NCBI GenBank assembly: GCA_030549495.1
Contig: JAUIRK010000097.1
Span: forward strand, 1,335,001-1,399,000
DNA length: 64,000 bases
Direction: 5' to 3'
From: Nectonema munidae
Taxonomy: Eukaryota > Nematomorpha > Nectonematoida > Nectonematidae
Shown here: positions 1 to 10,738 of the stretch, one piece after another
Layout of the letters: every line of letters begins with the position of its first letter
Position numbering within the stretch: position 1 is the stretch's first letter
The notes under the pieces: generated by a model
The model's database searches: none
What the model saw: the letters and a program-made list of their open reading frames with translations, nothing else
What the model was told of the DNA's origin: nothing
Translations under genes and position numbers: made by a program

Positions 1-873
1 GTCTTCTTCTTCTGTATCCACTTCTGCTTCGTGTTCTCATCTAATGTGGCATGTTTAACATGCATTTTCCCTGTCATCGATTGAGATTCTTATACTAGAT
101 TTCGTGAAAGAATGGAATGGCATGGCATTGAAGGCATTGAACTCTACTTGATTCCAAAGAGCTTTAACTCATTCAGCCACTTTCACTACGCTTCGTCTTT
201 TCACATCGCTAGGTTTGGTGAGGGGAATTTGGCCACGTGATAGCCATTGTTGCCATTGATGGCCGAACTGATGCTTCCATCGTTTATTTCAACAAATTTC
301 AATGGATTGAAGGATATAGCTTAGCGATGCATACAGGTAGCATAGCCAGGTCTAACTGTTTTACAATGCAGTTCTTGTCATTCTCCACCGAGTGAGTTTG
401 AAATGACTTCTATGCCTTTAAACTGCGTCTATGTTGAAAGTGCGAAAAACGCAAAGATCCAAACTTTTTGAATCGAAACAAACTTTGCTTCTCTTGCCAT
501 CCAGCCTTTTTCATTCACATGGGATCACAAAACTACTTTGAAAATTTTCTTCTGAAATAATTTTCCGTTTGAAGATAGGCATTCATTTTAAATTTTGGGC
601 ATCGGCGTAAACACACAAAACATAGTGAAATCCCTTTTTCAATTTCATACTGTTGTGAAAAGAAGTTTTAACAGCCTTATTTCCTAGGATATCAAAGAAA
701 TGGAAGTTTCCTTCATATTTGCAATCCTTGAGAAGGGATATTCACACGATTTTATCATTCAGTTAGGCAAGAATTTTTTGAATAATTAAATTGCCACCAA
801 CTCAAACTTTTTTATTTCTCATGATCAGCTTTGACTTATCACAGAGTATGGATTTTACAAGATTAGACTATAC
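1..873. other. Spacer with a less AT-rich island at 1-570, no confident gene
   Basis: Positions 1-570 are visibly richer in G and C than the following sequence, and both strands carry short open stretches. One is about 39 codons on the minus strand between roughly 330 and 210; another is about 55 codons on the plus strand over the same bases. Neither has a convincing start or a clear splice pair, and neither resembles a family I recognise. It might be an exon remnant or an old repeat. From 570 to 873 I see nothing. Confidence 0.3.
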
Positions 874-1290
874 CAGCGTTTCTCAACCGGCGTTCCGCAG
901 AAGCCAAGGGTTTCGCAAAAACTCCATAAGGTTTTCGCGAAAAGCAGTCAGGTATTTTTTACGTTCAAGTTTGGATGTTTTTAATGAAAACTTTTTAATC
1001 AGGTAGCATAAAGAAGTTTTCTAGCCCTACTAATAAATATGATACAGAATTTTTCTCAAATTAATACTAATACTTTAATATTTTTTCACTGTAGTTTGCG
1101 TTTTATTTAGAATGACAAAATTTAAACAAATTTTTATTGACTTTTTTCGTTAATTTAATTGAGAATCTTTTTTGTCTTTCCCTTTTCTTTTATTGTGATA
1201 AAAATTTATGAAAATATTTTCACATATAGGATTCCTTGAAAGATTAAACATATTACAAGAGTTCCGCGTAAGTAAAAAGGGTGAGAAACG
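874..1290. mobile_element. hAT-type non-autonomous element (old)
   Basis: The left end reads CAGCGTTTCTCAACCGGCG and the right end reads GGGTGAGAAACGC, an imperfect terminal inverted repeat of the common hAT form. Both ends also carry a TTCCGC motif inside (GCGTTCCGCAG on the left, GAGTTCCGCG on the right). The last bases of the right end and the 8-bp target duplication are eroded (GACTATAC on the left against a CACTATAA-like flank), so the right boundary is good only to a few bases. There is no transposase gene inside. Confidence 0.6.
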
Positions 1291-1299
1291 CACTATAAG

Positions 1300-2824
1300 T
1301 TAACATTTTTAAAACGTTATAAATAATTTTTATAGGAAAATATGTTTTATCAAAAAATATTTTTTTTTCGATTAATTATAATAATAATTGATGATAGTTG
1401 CGTCAACAAATCAAACTTGGTTGAAAATTATAATATATTTTGTAAATTTTTCATATTCCCTAAATTATACATTTCCATAAAACAAAAATAAACTAAAAGA
1501 AGCATTCAAAGGAAGATCAAAGTTTGTAAATGTGCTTCACGCCGTAAATCGTGAATCTATTTCGTCGAAGTTTCAAGAATTCTTTGATAAAAATTTTAAT
1601 TACAATGAGCGAAGCTTTGGAAATAAAATCTACTTTCATTCTGTTAATCATTTGGGTGTTGTTTTGTATCCTTGATCTACTTACTTCATTTTAGATGTGG
1701 ATTATAAGTTTTCTCTTTCTTCGTGCCGAATATTTTACGTAGGAATCAATTATTTCTTGCATAACTAAGCAAAACAGTTCTAGTAAAAATATTTAAAAGG
1801 TAAAAATGAAAAAAAAACGATTCAATGGTGAAATTAGGATGGCAAAAGTGCCTTTTTGAATATTTAAAAGCCAAATTGGAGTTAAAAAACTAAAATCAAT
1901 ACATTTGATTATTCTTTTTTTCTCAATCTCCTATAGTGTACTAAAGATTTCCTTGAATTGAAATTTTTATTAGATAATTTGGAATAGTTGAGCTAGCAGT
2001 GAGTAGTATCCAAGAATTTGCAAATTAAGACAGAAAAAAAAGTATTTTCTTGAATGGAAATGTTCTTTTCTTTTTTAGATAGAATTTTAATAGAAAGGAA
2101 AAAATTAACAAAGCATTAAAATTTGCAGAATGGAGGGGGGTAGCATAAAACTACATCAGATTTAACAATTCTTAACTTAAATAAGGATGAAAAGTCCAGG
2201 TAGATTCTGAACTCAGAATTTCGGTGGAGGGGGCATAATATTCATAAAGATGGGTGCGAATGTCACAATCAATTCTTAACTAAGCCAGATTTATGGAAAT
2301 TGCACTAATTGTCAATTTACAATCTCTAAGGCTTAAAAAAGATTGTATAATTTTCATTTATGTAAAAAGCTTCAAATTAGGACATACAAAGATTTTCTAT
2401 TCTATTACATCAAATTTTTAATGGTTTGAAGACGAATTCAAAGTATTTTTAAGAATTGCTTGAAATGATTGCTAATTAATTAATTTAATTGATTACTAAT
2501 TTATGAAAATTTATAGTGGACTATAAAAGATTGAACAGAAATGAGTAAAAAAGTGAGTGTCAAGGAAAATTCGGTATCAAGACACTTCTCCCTCTGAAAA
2601 ATTCGGCTTCTTGAGTAGGTTCAGGAACAGTTCGTCATTTGGGGAATTCAGGATTGAGACAATTGTGCCTCTGGACCTTATAAACTATTTTGCTCTTGTT
2701 AATCTTCATAAAGGTTATCTAATAATAATTGAAAAAATTGAGAAAACTGTTTTCTTCGAATATTTTCTTTCCAAATTTATTGTATGAAATATAACAACAT
2801 CAACATGGGTAACTTATGTTTATA
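1300..2824. other. AT-rich spacer, nothing seen
   Basis: Low-complexity A/T sequence with frequent stops on both strands. No gene, clear repeat ends or RNA gene could be supported. Confidence 0.5.
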
Positions 2825-3089
2825 CAGTGGCGTCCGTTCCAACTTTTAATGCCGTCCGAGCGGCTGCTATGTTACCTGCCGCTTAAAATGTCAAATAACA
2901 CTTCAAAAGCTCAAAGCGTAATAATACAGGTATATATAGGCATGGAAAATTGGAACAAAATGTGTAGCAAACGATCACGGTTTACGTCCAAAATATCGCG
3001 ATAAAATTTTTATTGATGATGTATTAATACAGATAAATTGAGCACCCGTTGCGCACCACTCCTTCCGAACCGCTCTTGGTACGCCACTG
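2825..3089. mobile_element. hAT MITE, family A, copy 1
   Basis: A 265-bp element with inverted ends: CAGTGGCGTCC on the left and GGTACGCCACTG on the right. It is flanked by a perfect 8-bp target duplication TGTTTATA at 2817-2824 and 3090-3097, which is diagnostic of hAT insertion. The inside has no coding capacity. It shares interior stretches such as CATGGAAAATTGGAA with the element at 8867-9023, so the two belong to one family. The exact duplication points to a fairly recent insertion. Confidence 0.88.
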
Positions 3090-3615
3090 TGTTTATATTT
3101 GTTTTATTTTACATTTAAAAGTTGGAATTCATACCTTATAAAATGGAATTTATTTCAATAGTAATTTGTAGCATTGTTTTGCTACTACAAACTTTAGAAA
3201 ATAAATATTCATCAAATTTTAAAAAATTTTGCTTTAGGTCAATTAATCATTTATTTATTTATTTATTTCATTTTAACTGTTCTCATGAAAAAAACTACTT
3301 TCCCAAATTTTATATTTTTTAAATAGAGATTTACTGAAATTTTGAATATTGAATTAAGGATTCATTGATCAATCATTTCTCTGAAAGCGGAAACATTAAT
3401 TGTTCTTTTAAAATTCTTGGAAATTTCCTGTAAAATAAAAAAGAAACGATTTCAGAAACGCTATCATGACAAAATACGTAATATTTATCGCATCAGCGGA
3501 TGTCGTAGTGCGGCTGAGGAGTAGGTAGAGAGAGCGAGCAGGTCGAAGTACTACCTTCCCCCCCCCCCCCTATTCCTGGGTTTATATCGATATATACTTT
3601 GCTTGCTGCCCCTCT
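3090..3615. other. Spacer with a poly-C run
   Basis: AT-rich to about 3480, then a more balanced stretch with a poly-C tract near 3557-3570. On the minus strand this is where the next part of the LRR gene would be expected, but no LRR-like reading frame is visible. Its following exon is probably further away or off the window. Confidence 0.4.
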
Positions 3616-3975
3616 CTATATTCTTCTCTTGGATGCAAATGGGGTACGTGGAAAAAATGAAATAAAATGACCTCCAAGGGACAAGGTCTGAAGAGAAAGC
3701 ATGCTTGCAAATGCGTGCTTGCCAATAAATGAGATCTGATTCCTTTCGAAGGAGAGCGAGGTCAAGTGAAAATTGGAAGAAAACCAAGAACTCTCGATCG
3801 ACCTCAATTTGTTGTTGCGGAGGGTGAGGAAGCGTAGTTCGGGCAGGTGGGAGAAGGCGCGCAACCCCACTTTCACTATTTCATTATCGGATAAGTCCAG
3901 CTCCTCTAATTCTGTCAAGCCGAGAAAAAGATTGTCGCAAATTTCCTTCATCTTGTTCTTGTTAAGCTTTAGAAT
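3616..3975 (-). CDS. LRR protein, second visible exon
   Basis: This exon continues the leucine-rich-repeat protein begun at 10738-10343. The minus-strand acceptor is CTCACTAG at the 3976/3977 border, and the frame runs from 3975 to a stop at 3616. The first codons (ILKLNKNKMKEICDNLF) complete a repeat started in the previous exon. Three to four further 24-residue repeats follow with the LxxLxLxxN core (LEELDLSDNEI, LRFLTLRNNKL, LTSLSFERNQI, LQTLSLGG). LRR arrays of this type bind proteins at the cell surface or outside the cell. The true 3' splice point is not settled: weak GT donors lie at 3671/3670 and 3647/3646, both leaving phase 1, and reading on to 3616 would end the protein abruptly. 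Later exons are not visible. Confidence 0.8.
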   Translation of the reverse strand: MLKLNKNKMKEICDNLFLGLTELEELDLSDNEIVKVGLRAFSHLPELRFLTLRNNKLRSIESSWFSSNFHLTSLSFERNQISFIGKHAFASMLSLQTLSLGGHFISFFPRTPFASKRRI

Positions 3976-6900
3976 CTAGTGAGGAAAAAGAGAAAATTTG
4001 TGTGAAAGAAGTGACATTTTTTAAATGTTCTCACGTCATTATCATTTTTAGATATTTTATCCTTTCATCGCAAATGCTCTCAATATTTTCACCAAAATAT
4101 GCAGTATGACGAATACTAGAGTAAATTCTAAGAAAATTTTGACAAAAAGGTAGAAAGCAATCTATAAAAATATTTTTATTACTGCTTCTATTCCAAGATA
4201 ATTTTTTACTTACACAAAATAATAATGGCGTATATGGTGAAAATGAACATATTAGGGGAAGTAGCAAGGCCGAGAATTTTAATGAGAGGCTCAAAAATTT
4301 TTAGGGCAGCAAAAAATCTTTATAGCACATAAAAATAATAATGTTTTTTTCAAAGCGGGGGGGGGGGGGGGCCCCCCGAAATTTTATCAGATCGAGAGCG
4401 TATGGACAATGGTTAATTTTTTTTTAGCTATGATTGTTTTTGCTGCCTATAATAAGTTGTGAACAAAGGTAATACATTTTTGAAATTTATGTTAAGCTAA
4501 TTTTAAATGAAAAAATATTATCTCTAAAACAAAATATAGAAAGAAAATACATTGCATGAACAAAACAATGCTAAGCAAATCATTCTAAAATTTCTCTGTT
4601 AAAACGACAAAAAACAATTTAGACATATTGAGAGATAGGATGATATTCCAAAAAGTTAGACTCAAGGAATCGCAGATAAAAACAGTATAAATTTTTAGTT
4701 TTGAAGAAATCATAATCAATAAAGTTTTCTAATTTTGTATTATACCCAATTAAATCTACTTTCGCTTCACAATTAATAAAAGCTAATGATGATTAGAATA
4801 TAAATCGCTAAGCTAGAACAGGTGGATTCCCAATTTTTAGCGGATCATTAACCCATTGGGCTTGAAGTATTTCTTAATTCGCCCTCTTTTACTTCTCTAC
4901 GAAAAATTCCATAGCCATCATAAAAGGAAAAAAAACTACGTCAAAAAAGAACACTAAATTTGCCTTTCATGTTATGCATAAAATACTGTTTGTTTATTTG
5001 GGATAACAATCTCATTCTATGTCATTAGCAGTTTTCTTTCAATTTCTGGCCCTTGTGTTTGGCTGAATGATTCTACAAGCTTTACACAAAAATGATCACT
5101 CTTTTCAGATCTTCTCTAGCAGAGGGCTCAAGATCGACCAGGATCATCAGTATTCATTTCTGACTTTGTTCTTGTTATCCTCCTCTCTGTTGGAATGAAG
5201 TCTTTTGAAAAGTAGAGGGTGAAGTTATTCTTCAAGATTTTTAATGATGCATGCGGTCTGCAATTACCGACGATAAGACAGCATAACTTTCATCAATAAC
5301 TTCATACAATTTTGGAAATTTTGCTAAGTTGCTAACCCCTACATATGGTATGTTACGTTTCGAAATTAGGGTACGTTTTGATAGCTTTTCTCTAAAAAAT
5401 ACGTTTTGAAATTACGCAAGAAAAAAAGGAAATTACGAAATATATCGAAGTTCGGTACAATTTCAAGCTTGTTACGTATTTTCTATCGAAGCTTGGAGTT
5501 GGAAATAAATTTATCAAGTTAAAGCCGGTTGCTTGAGTAATAGGATATTTCAGTAGATAAGGTCCTACGATCGATTTATTTCTAAAGTTTCATTTATTTA
5601 ACACCATTTTATTAAAACATACATGTAATAAAATCCATAGAGAATATCATTTATTGTATATATATATATATATCAGTAATATTTTAAATCAATTTATACA
5701 AAAAAATTAAATAACCAATAAAATTATACTAAATAGAAGATTAAATTATAAGCTCTATAATTTATTCTCTAAAGAATAATGTAAAATAATACATACTACG
5801 CAATAATGTAAGCATTTATTCCCAAAGTAAAAAACCACGAAAGAATATTTTTGCTCATGTTCGTTTATATGTTTTTAAATATCCAATTTTTTTTACTATT
5901 TCGATTCGATTTTATGGTACAAAAAAAGTTAACTTAAAAATACAAAATTTCTTTTCGAACCATAACGTACGCCATCAAAGAAATCATCACGGGAACAAGA
6001 GATTTGAAATTTTCAAAATTTTGTATTTATTAAATCTATATTTTAAAACTTTCGACAACTATGAAATTTGAATAATTTTTTTATGATATTTTGAACAATT
6101 TGTGTTGGGTGAGTGAAATGTTTTTTCGTTGTTGACCAAAATCAATTTTTCTTTCATTCTCTATATCTGATTCATAGTTATTTTCGGAGAACTTGAATTA
6201 CCTAGCTTATTGTTTTTCTAAATGTGATCTCATTAAAATCTCCAATAACATCACCTCTCATTTAATTTTATCTAAAAATGAATTCAATTCAAATTTTCTA
6301 TCAAAGTTTGATCTACGAAACTTCCCAGCAGACAGTCAGCCAATTTAATTTTAATTTCCCATCATTTGAGAATAGAAGCATTTTATATCAAGAAACTTAA
6401 TTATTTTTTTCAGTAAAATTTTTTTTTATAAAAAAATCTTTTTATAAACCTAAAATTTTATATATAAAAAAACTTAAATATATTTTCTTTTTTTAAATAA
6501 ATAATAATTTTTATATAAATTTTTTTCATAATTTAAAATTTTACAAATATACTTAGTTAGTTTCTTATAAAAATTACAAACTTATATGTTTATAATAGTT
6601 ATTTAAAAGTATTCGAAAATTACTTAGTGCCGCCAAACTTTTTTCATAATCTTTACACTTTTTGTTCTAACGCATATTTATGCTAAACTTTGTGATAAAG
6701 ATGAAAATATTTAATTTGGAAAGCAACTATTTTATTACTCCTTCCTTCTTCATATTGTAAGAATAGTACATCTACTCTGCCACCAAGATTAAATTAGCAC
6801 TTTTGTAGTCCATGCGTTCCCATGTTTTGTATTTGCATGAGAATTGTATTTTTTTTATATTGTATTTGGCCTTTTATAACGATGTGGCGTGCATTTTTAG

Positions 6901-7684
6901 TTTTTTTTTTAAATGGCCGTGTCTCATATTAGAAGGATGGCTTGTAATATGAGAAATACTTTTTTAACTTTTTTAGTGTCGATACCGTATCCATGCGAAA
7001 AATAAACTTCCATAACTGAATAAATTTATGTCAAGAGTCATTGTCATATATATAGTTATATATATAGGTATTCATATATCGAATCAGTGCAGAAATTAGT
7101 GAGGAGATAACTGCAAGAACTATCAACAAAGTGGTTGGAGTAGGAAATCTCCCCCCCCCCCCTCCCTCAAAACATTTAGAAATTAGAAACTTAGCAAAAA
7201 ATTGGTTCAAGCAATATATTATTTGATCCTACCTTTCCAAAAATGAATAAAATGAAGAGATTTTCTAATTCTTAATTGCTTGACCTATTGGCATTGCAAT
7301 TCGTAGAGATTCAATTTTATGTAATCATTAGAACAGACTGTGCGAGGGGTGGGCAAAGTATTGCATACTCTGAAATGGCGCATTGACACGTTGTATGTTA
7401 AAAATCCCTCAATTCTTTTTTGATATCGTTGATACCAAGAAATCCAAGAACGAATGAAAACAGTTTTTCAGTAAAAACAATTAATTCTTTGAAATTTTAA
7501 ATAAAAAGATGATGAAAAAATTGATAAAGGAGGAGTAAAATTAAATTATTATATGTATTTTATATGATGTCTGGTATCACATTTTTTAAAATTCGTTGAT
7601 CAGTTGAAGACAATAGTGGTTGGAAATGTTCATTCCTTTATTTTTCGTTATAAGATCATATATGATAATAATTTTAAGATGTAT

Positions 7685-7770
7685 AATGGAGTTAAAAAAG
7701 AACAAAAATTATAGCGCATCCTCAAAAAACACTATATTTGGGGCGTGCACCATAAAACTTGGTCACCATG
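7685..7770 (+). repeat. Diverged dispersed repeat, copy 1
   Basis: About 55 bp are shared with 54578-54640 at roughly 75% identity by eye. Read in frame, both give a peptide with the pattern xASS...NTIFG...IK (SASSKNTIFGACTIK here, GASSSENTIFGVYLIK there). The class is unknown; it is probably a fragment of an old coding element. Confidence 0.4.
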
Positions 7771-8866
7771 TGAAAAGAAGTAGAGATTTCAAAAATAATC
7801 AAATTTTTTACAATTTGTTTTCAAGAAAGAAGCTTTACAAAGTCTTCCAAAATATTTGTAATCAAGGACATGTGTGTTGTGATTTGATGGCATTAATATG
7901 ATAACTGATCTTTTATCGTCTTGATAAACACCACAGGCACTAATCTATAATTCTCCGCCATTCATTACATTAGTAGCAATGTATATAATCCGGCAAAATA
8001 TTTTACACACTTTTCATATTTGTCATGGAGAAAATAAATCTGTGGCCACGTACCAAGAAGATAGATTATTATGTTAGGAAAAGTTTGCCTTGTCCCGAAT
8101 TGATAGTAACAAGTTTGCGTTTTATTATCGATTTTTAGCGCAATAAATCTTATCAGAATCGCGAATGCTCTTGCCATAAGCGTTAATAAGGATAGGAAGA
8201 GATTTTTAGATTACGAATCACCTCATCCATAGGACATAACTAAGTGTGTGGAAAGGAGCTGGTCCGTGGGAAAGTATGATTCGGAAATATAGAGATTAAA
8301 TGGAAGAGGTCAAAATTTATTGACCAAATGAAAACTAAGTTATTCTTGATAAATTAATAATTATAAAAAACAACTCTTAGGAGCGAAAAAGCATGATAAA
8401 ATGAAGGATTGAAGGGAATCCGACTCAAAAAATGTGAAGTCAAGTGGATTTAACTGAAAAGTCATCTCGTTTTTTCCACATGTCGTTAATCTTGTGCAAA
8501 GATAGTGCAGCATTATACTCTTAACAACGGTAATGTTACATTATCAAGCTTACCTCCTTATCGATTGGCCTGGCCTGCCCGTAAATAATTGCACAATGTG
8601 TGTAGCGTAATGTAAAATAAGGACTAAAAATTTTAAACTTAAAATTGAAGTAAACAATTGTTTTTAGGATGCGTTATGAACCGTGGGAGATCATTTTAAG
8701 GAGTAAAGTGGTATTTCTCCAGTTGGTAAATGTTCATCAAGATCAAACTGATAGAACCGTATGAGATGTGTATTATAGTCTCGTTATTTTATCGATTCTC
8801 ATGAAAACATCGTAAAAACATGATTCATTTTGTTGATTTATTCTTAAATTTTTAGGTATTATGTGA

Positions 8867-9023
8867 CAGTGGGGTATCTATCTTTAATGACGCACGAGCG
8901 TATGCTAATTTTGCCCCTCTCCCCCGAAAAATGAAACTAACATTTCAAAAGGCCCGAAACCTTCCAAATAATAGAGGTATGGAAAATTGGAATAAAAAGG
9001 ATTACATTCTTGATACCCCACTG
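8867..9023. mobile_element. hAT MITE, family A, copy 2
   Basis: 157 bp with 12-bp inverted ends, CAGTGGGGTATC and GATACCCCACTG. The flanks TTATGTGA (8859-8866) and CTATGTGA (9024-9031) match at 7 of 8 positions as the target duplication. Inside it shares GGTATGGAAAATTGGAA and the order of several other motifs with the copy at 2825-3089, but is shorter and G-poorer. It lies inside the LRR gene intron. Confidence 0.83.
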
Positions 9024-9619
9024 CTATGTGATTATTTTTATTATTACTATGAATGTTTATCTCGAATATATAGAAAATCTGTATGATATATGATTCGATG
9101 GTCATAACCGATATAAAGAGGCACATTGTGAATCAATGTTCGTTAATGGGATATGAAAATATGCTAGAAATTAGACAATGAAGCAAAAAATTGAAAATCA
9201 CGATTTTAGAGAGGTAGCGATGGAATTATATCCCAGGGGATGAGTGATCCTCCCTCTTTAAATGTTTAGTGTTTGTTAATTTCTAGGCCTTATTTATTTA
9301 AGCCTTCAAGCTTGAAACCTCAGGCGCAACCTAAATTTTTCTACTCAGAAAATTGAATTCTTCTGTGTGTGGGTATGTTAAGCATATACTCAGTTGTGTC
9401 AAAGTCCCCCCCCCCCTCCCCACCTGCATTTACCTCTCTTTAATGACACAACCTATTGTATAAAGATGCTTTAATCAAAATCAAATGAACAATAATAAAT
9501 TCCTGTTTTAAGAACTTGTACTAACGGTCAGGATTGCGGAGTCTAAGTGGGAATTAGTGGGAGATTTTAAAAGGATAGGAGTTCTTAAGGCTATTCGGCC
9601 TTGAAACAATTTGGCCTTG

Positions 9620-10058
9620 AAACAATTCAGCGTCTGGACAAGTCGTCCCCAAAGCATATCAATATATACAATTTTTAGTTCTATTTTCTCTTTTTGAAAT
9701 TTTATTTTCCCTTTTTGCAATTTTGTTTCCTTCAACTTTTTTTTTATTTTAGTTTTTTGTTATATTTATATTACTTTGACATGTAATATTTTTAATTTTT
9801 TGATATCTTGAATATTTACATGAATTTTTTTTTATTTTTTGCAGAAAATGAGAGACAAATTCATTTCAATTTTTAATTTATTTCACAAATAAATCTTATT
9901 TCTCTTTATTAACACTAAATTTATAATTTTTTCTTTTTATTCAAAAAAAAAGTTGAAGGAAATAAAATTGCGAAAGGACAAAATAGAACTGCAAAAAGAC
10001 AAAATAGAACTAAAAATGGTTAATTTAGTGGCTGAAGTGTCCACGGACCGAATTGTTT
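9620..10058. mobile_element. Foldback element with ~120-bp inverted arms
   Basis: The left arm starts at 9620 (AAACAATTC) and runs to about 9745. The right arm runs from about 9945 to 10058 (GAATTGTTT) and is its reverse complement at roughly 85% by eye, including TTTTTAGTTCTATTTT and CTTCAACTTTTTTTT. About 200 bp of A/T-rich sequence separate the arms. No gene is inside. The left end sits next to a direct repeat of TTGGCCTTGAAACAATT. I could not define a target duplication, so the superfamily is open. Confidence 0.7.
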
Positions 10059-10342
10059 GGTGGAGAAATTTTGTGTTGAGGGGGATTAACCTATTTCCTA
10101 TTAAATAGTGAATTAATTTATTAAGTTTTCAAGTATTTGAAGTAGGCGTTGGTTTTTGTGAGTACTTTTTCCCTTCGAATGCGCTCCGTGATAACAGCAT
10201 AGTTTTTATCACAGCTCTAAACTTCGTTAATCCCCGTGAACTTAAAAATAAACGAACGAACTTGAAGAAAATATTTAAAAAGGTATTTAACGAGTCAAAA
10301 TAATGAAAATTGAGGCACACATCGAAGATATATAAAGCTTAC

Positions 10343-10738
10343 CAGTAAGTCTGATAAAAGCATAAAAGGAGATTTGATGGACGATTGTAAGATATCATTG
10401 TGGGAGAAGTCGAGTACTAGAAGAGATCTTGCTATGAGGATTTTTGAAATTTCGGTGATTCTGTTGTTGGATAAAATCAAAACTTCACTATGCTCAAAAG
10501 ACAGTGCAGAAATATTGACCAGCCTTTTTCCTCCACAATCAGTGAAGCTTACATTTTGGACGCGATTTTGCAGAACAAACTTTCGATAAGTGCAAACACA
10601 CTTCACGGGACATGAAGAGGGATAGGGGTCTATTGAGGCAAATGAGTTCACTCTGAAATGTCTTGCCCCCAACGAAGAAAATAGGATGGAAAGGAAAATG
10701 GGCGCAATGGAATTGACAGGCGAGAACGAAGACGTCAT
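10343..10738 (-). CDS. LRR protein, first exon: signal peptide and LRRNT
   Basis: ATG at 10738 opens 132 codons up to a donor TTACTG|GTAAGC at 10343/10342 (phase 0). The N-terminus has a hydrophobic stretch (IAPIFLSILFSSLGA, about residues 12-26) that fits a signal peptide. It is followed by a cysteine cluster typical of an LRRNT cap (CPVKCVC, then a fourth Cys in FTDCGGKRL), and then the first repeats (VLILSNNRI, LLVLDFSHNDI). The exon stops inside a repeat (MLLSDLL) that the exon at 3975 completes (ILKLNKN). The product is therefore a secreted or membrane-anchored LRR protein, such as an adhesion or receptor ectodomain. I cannot name the orthologue because the C-terminal half is not seen. 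Reading past the donor gives a stop after 15 codons, which supports splicing. Confidence 0.82.

Larger units (their letters stand above)
3976..10342 (-). other. Long intron of the LRR gene (inferred)
   Basis: The donor GTAAGC at 10342 and the acceptor TCACTAG at 3976 are both in phase 0, and joining them keeps the leucine-rich repeat in exact register. The intron is 6.4 kb and holds a G13-C6 tract near 4358-4378, very A/T-rich sequence at 6390-6560, a diverged repeat at 7685-7770, a hAT MITE at 8867-9023 and a foldback element at 9620-10058. An unseen small exon inside it cannot be excluded. Confidence 0.7.

Noticed and set aside
1-570. Terminal exon of the LRR gene
   Set aside because: Neither strand shows LRR, LRRCT or membrane-segment features, and open stretches are short on both strands.
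791-1006. 71-codon open frame on the plus strand
   Set aside because: It overlaps the left end of the hAT element at 874 and shows no family features.
3773-3979. Open frame opposite the LRR exon
   Set aside because: It is antisense to the clear LRR reading frame.
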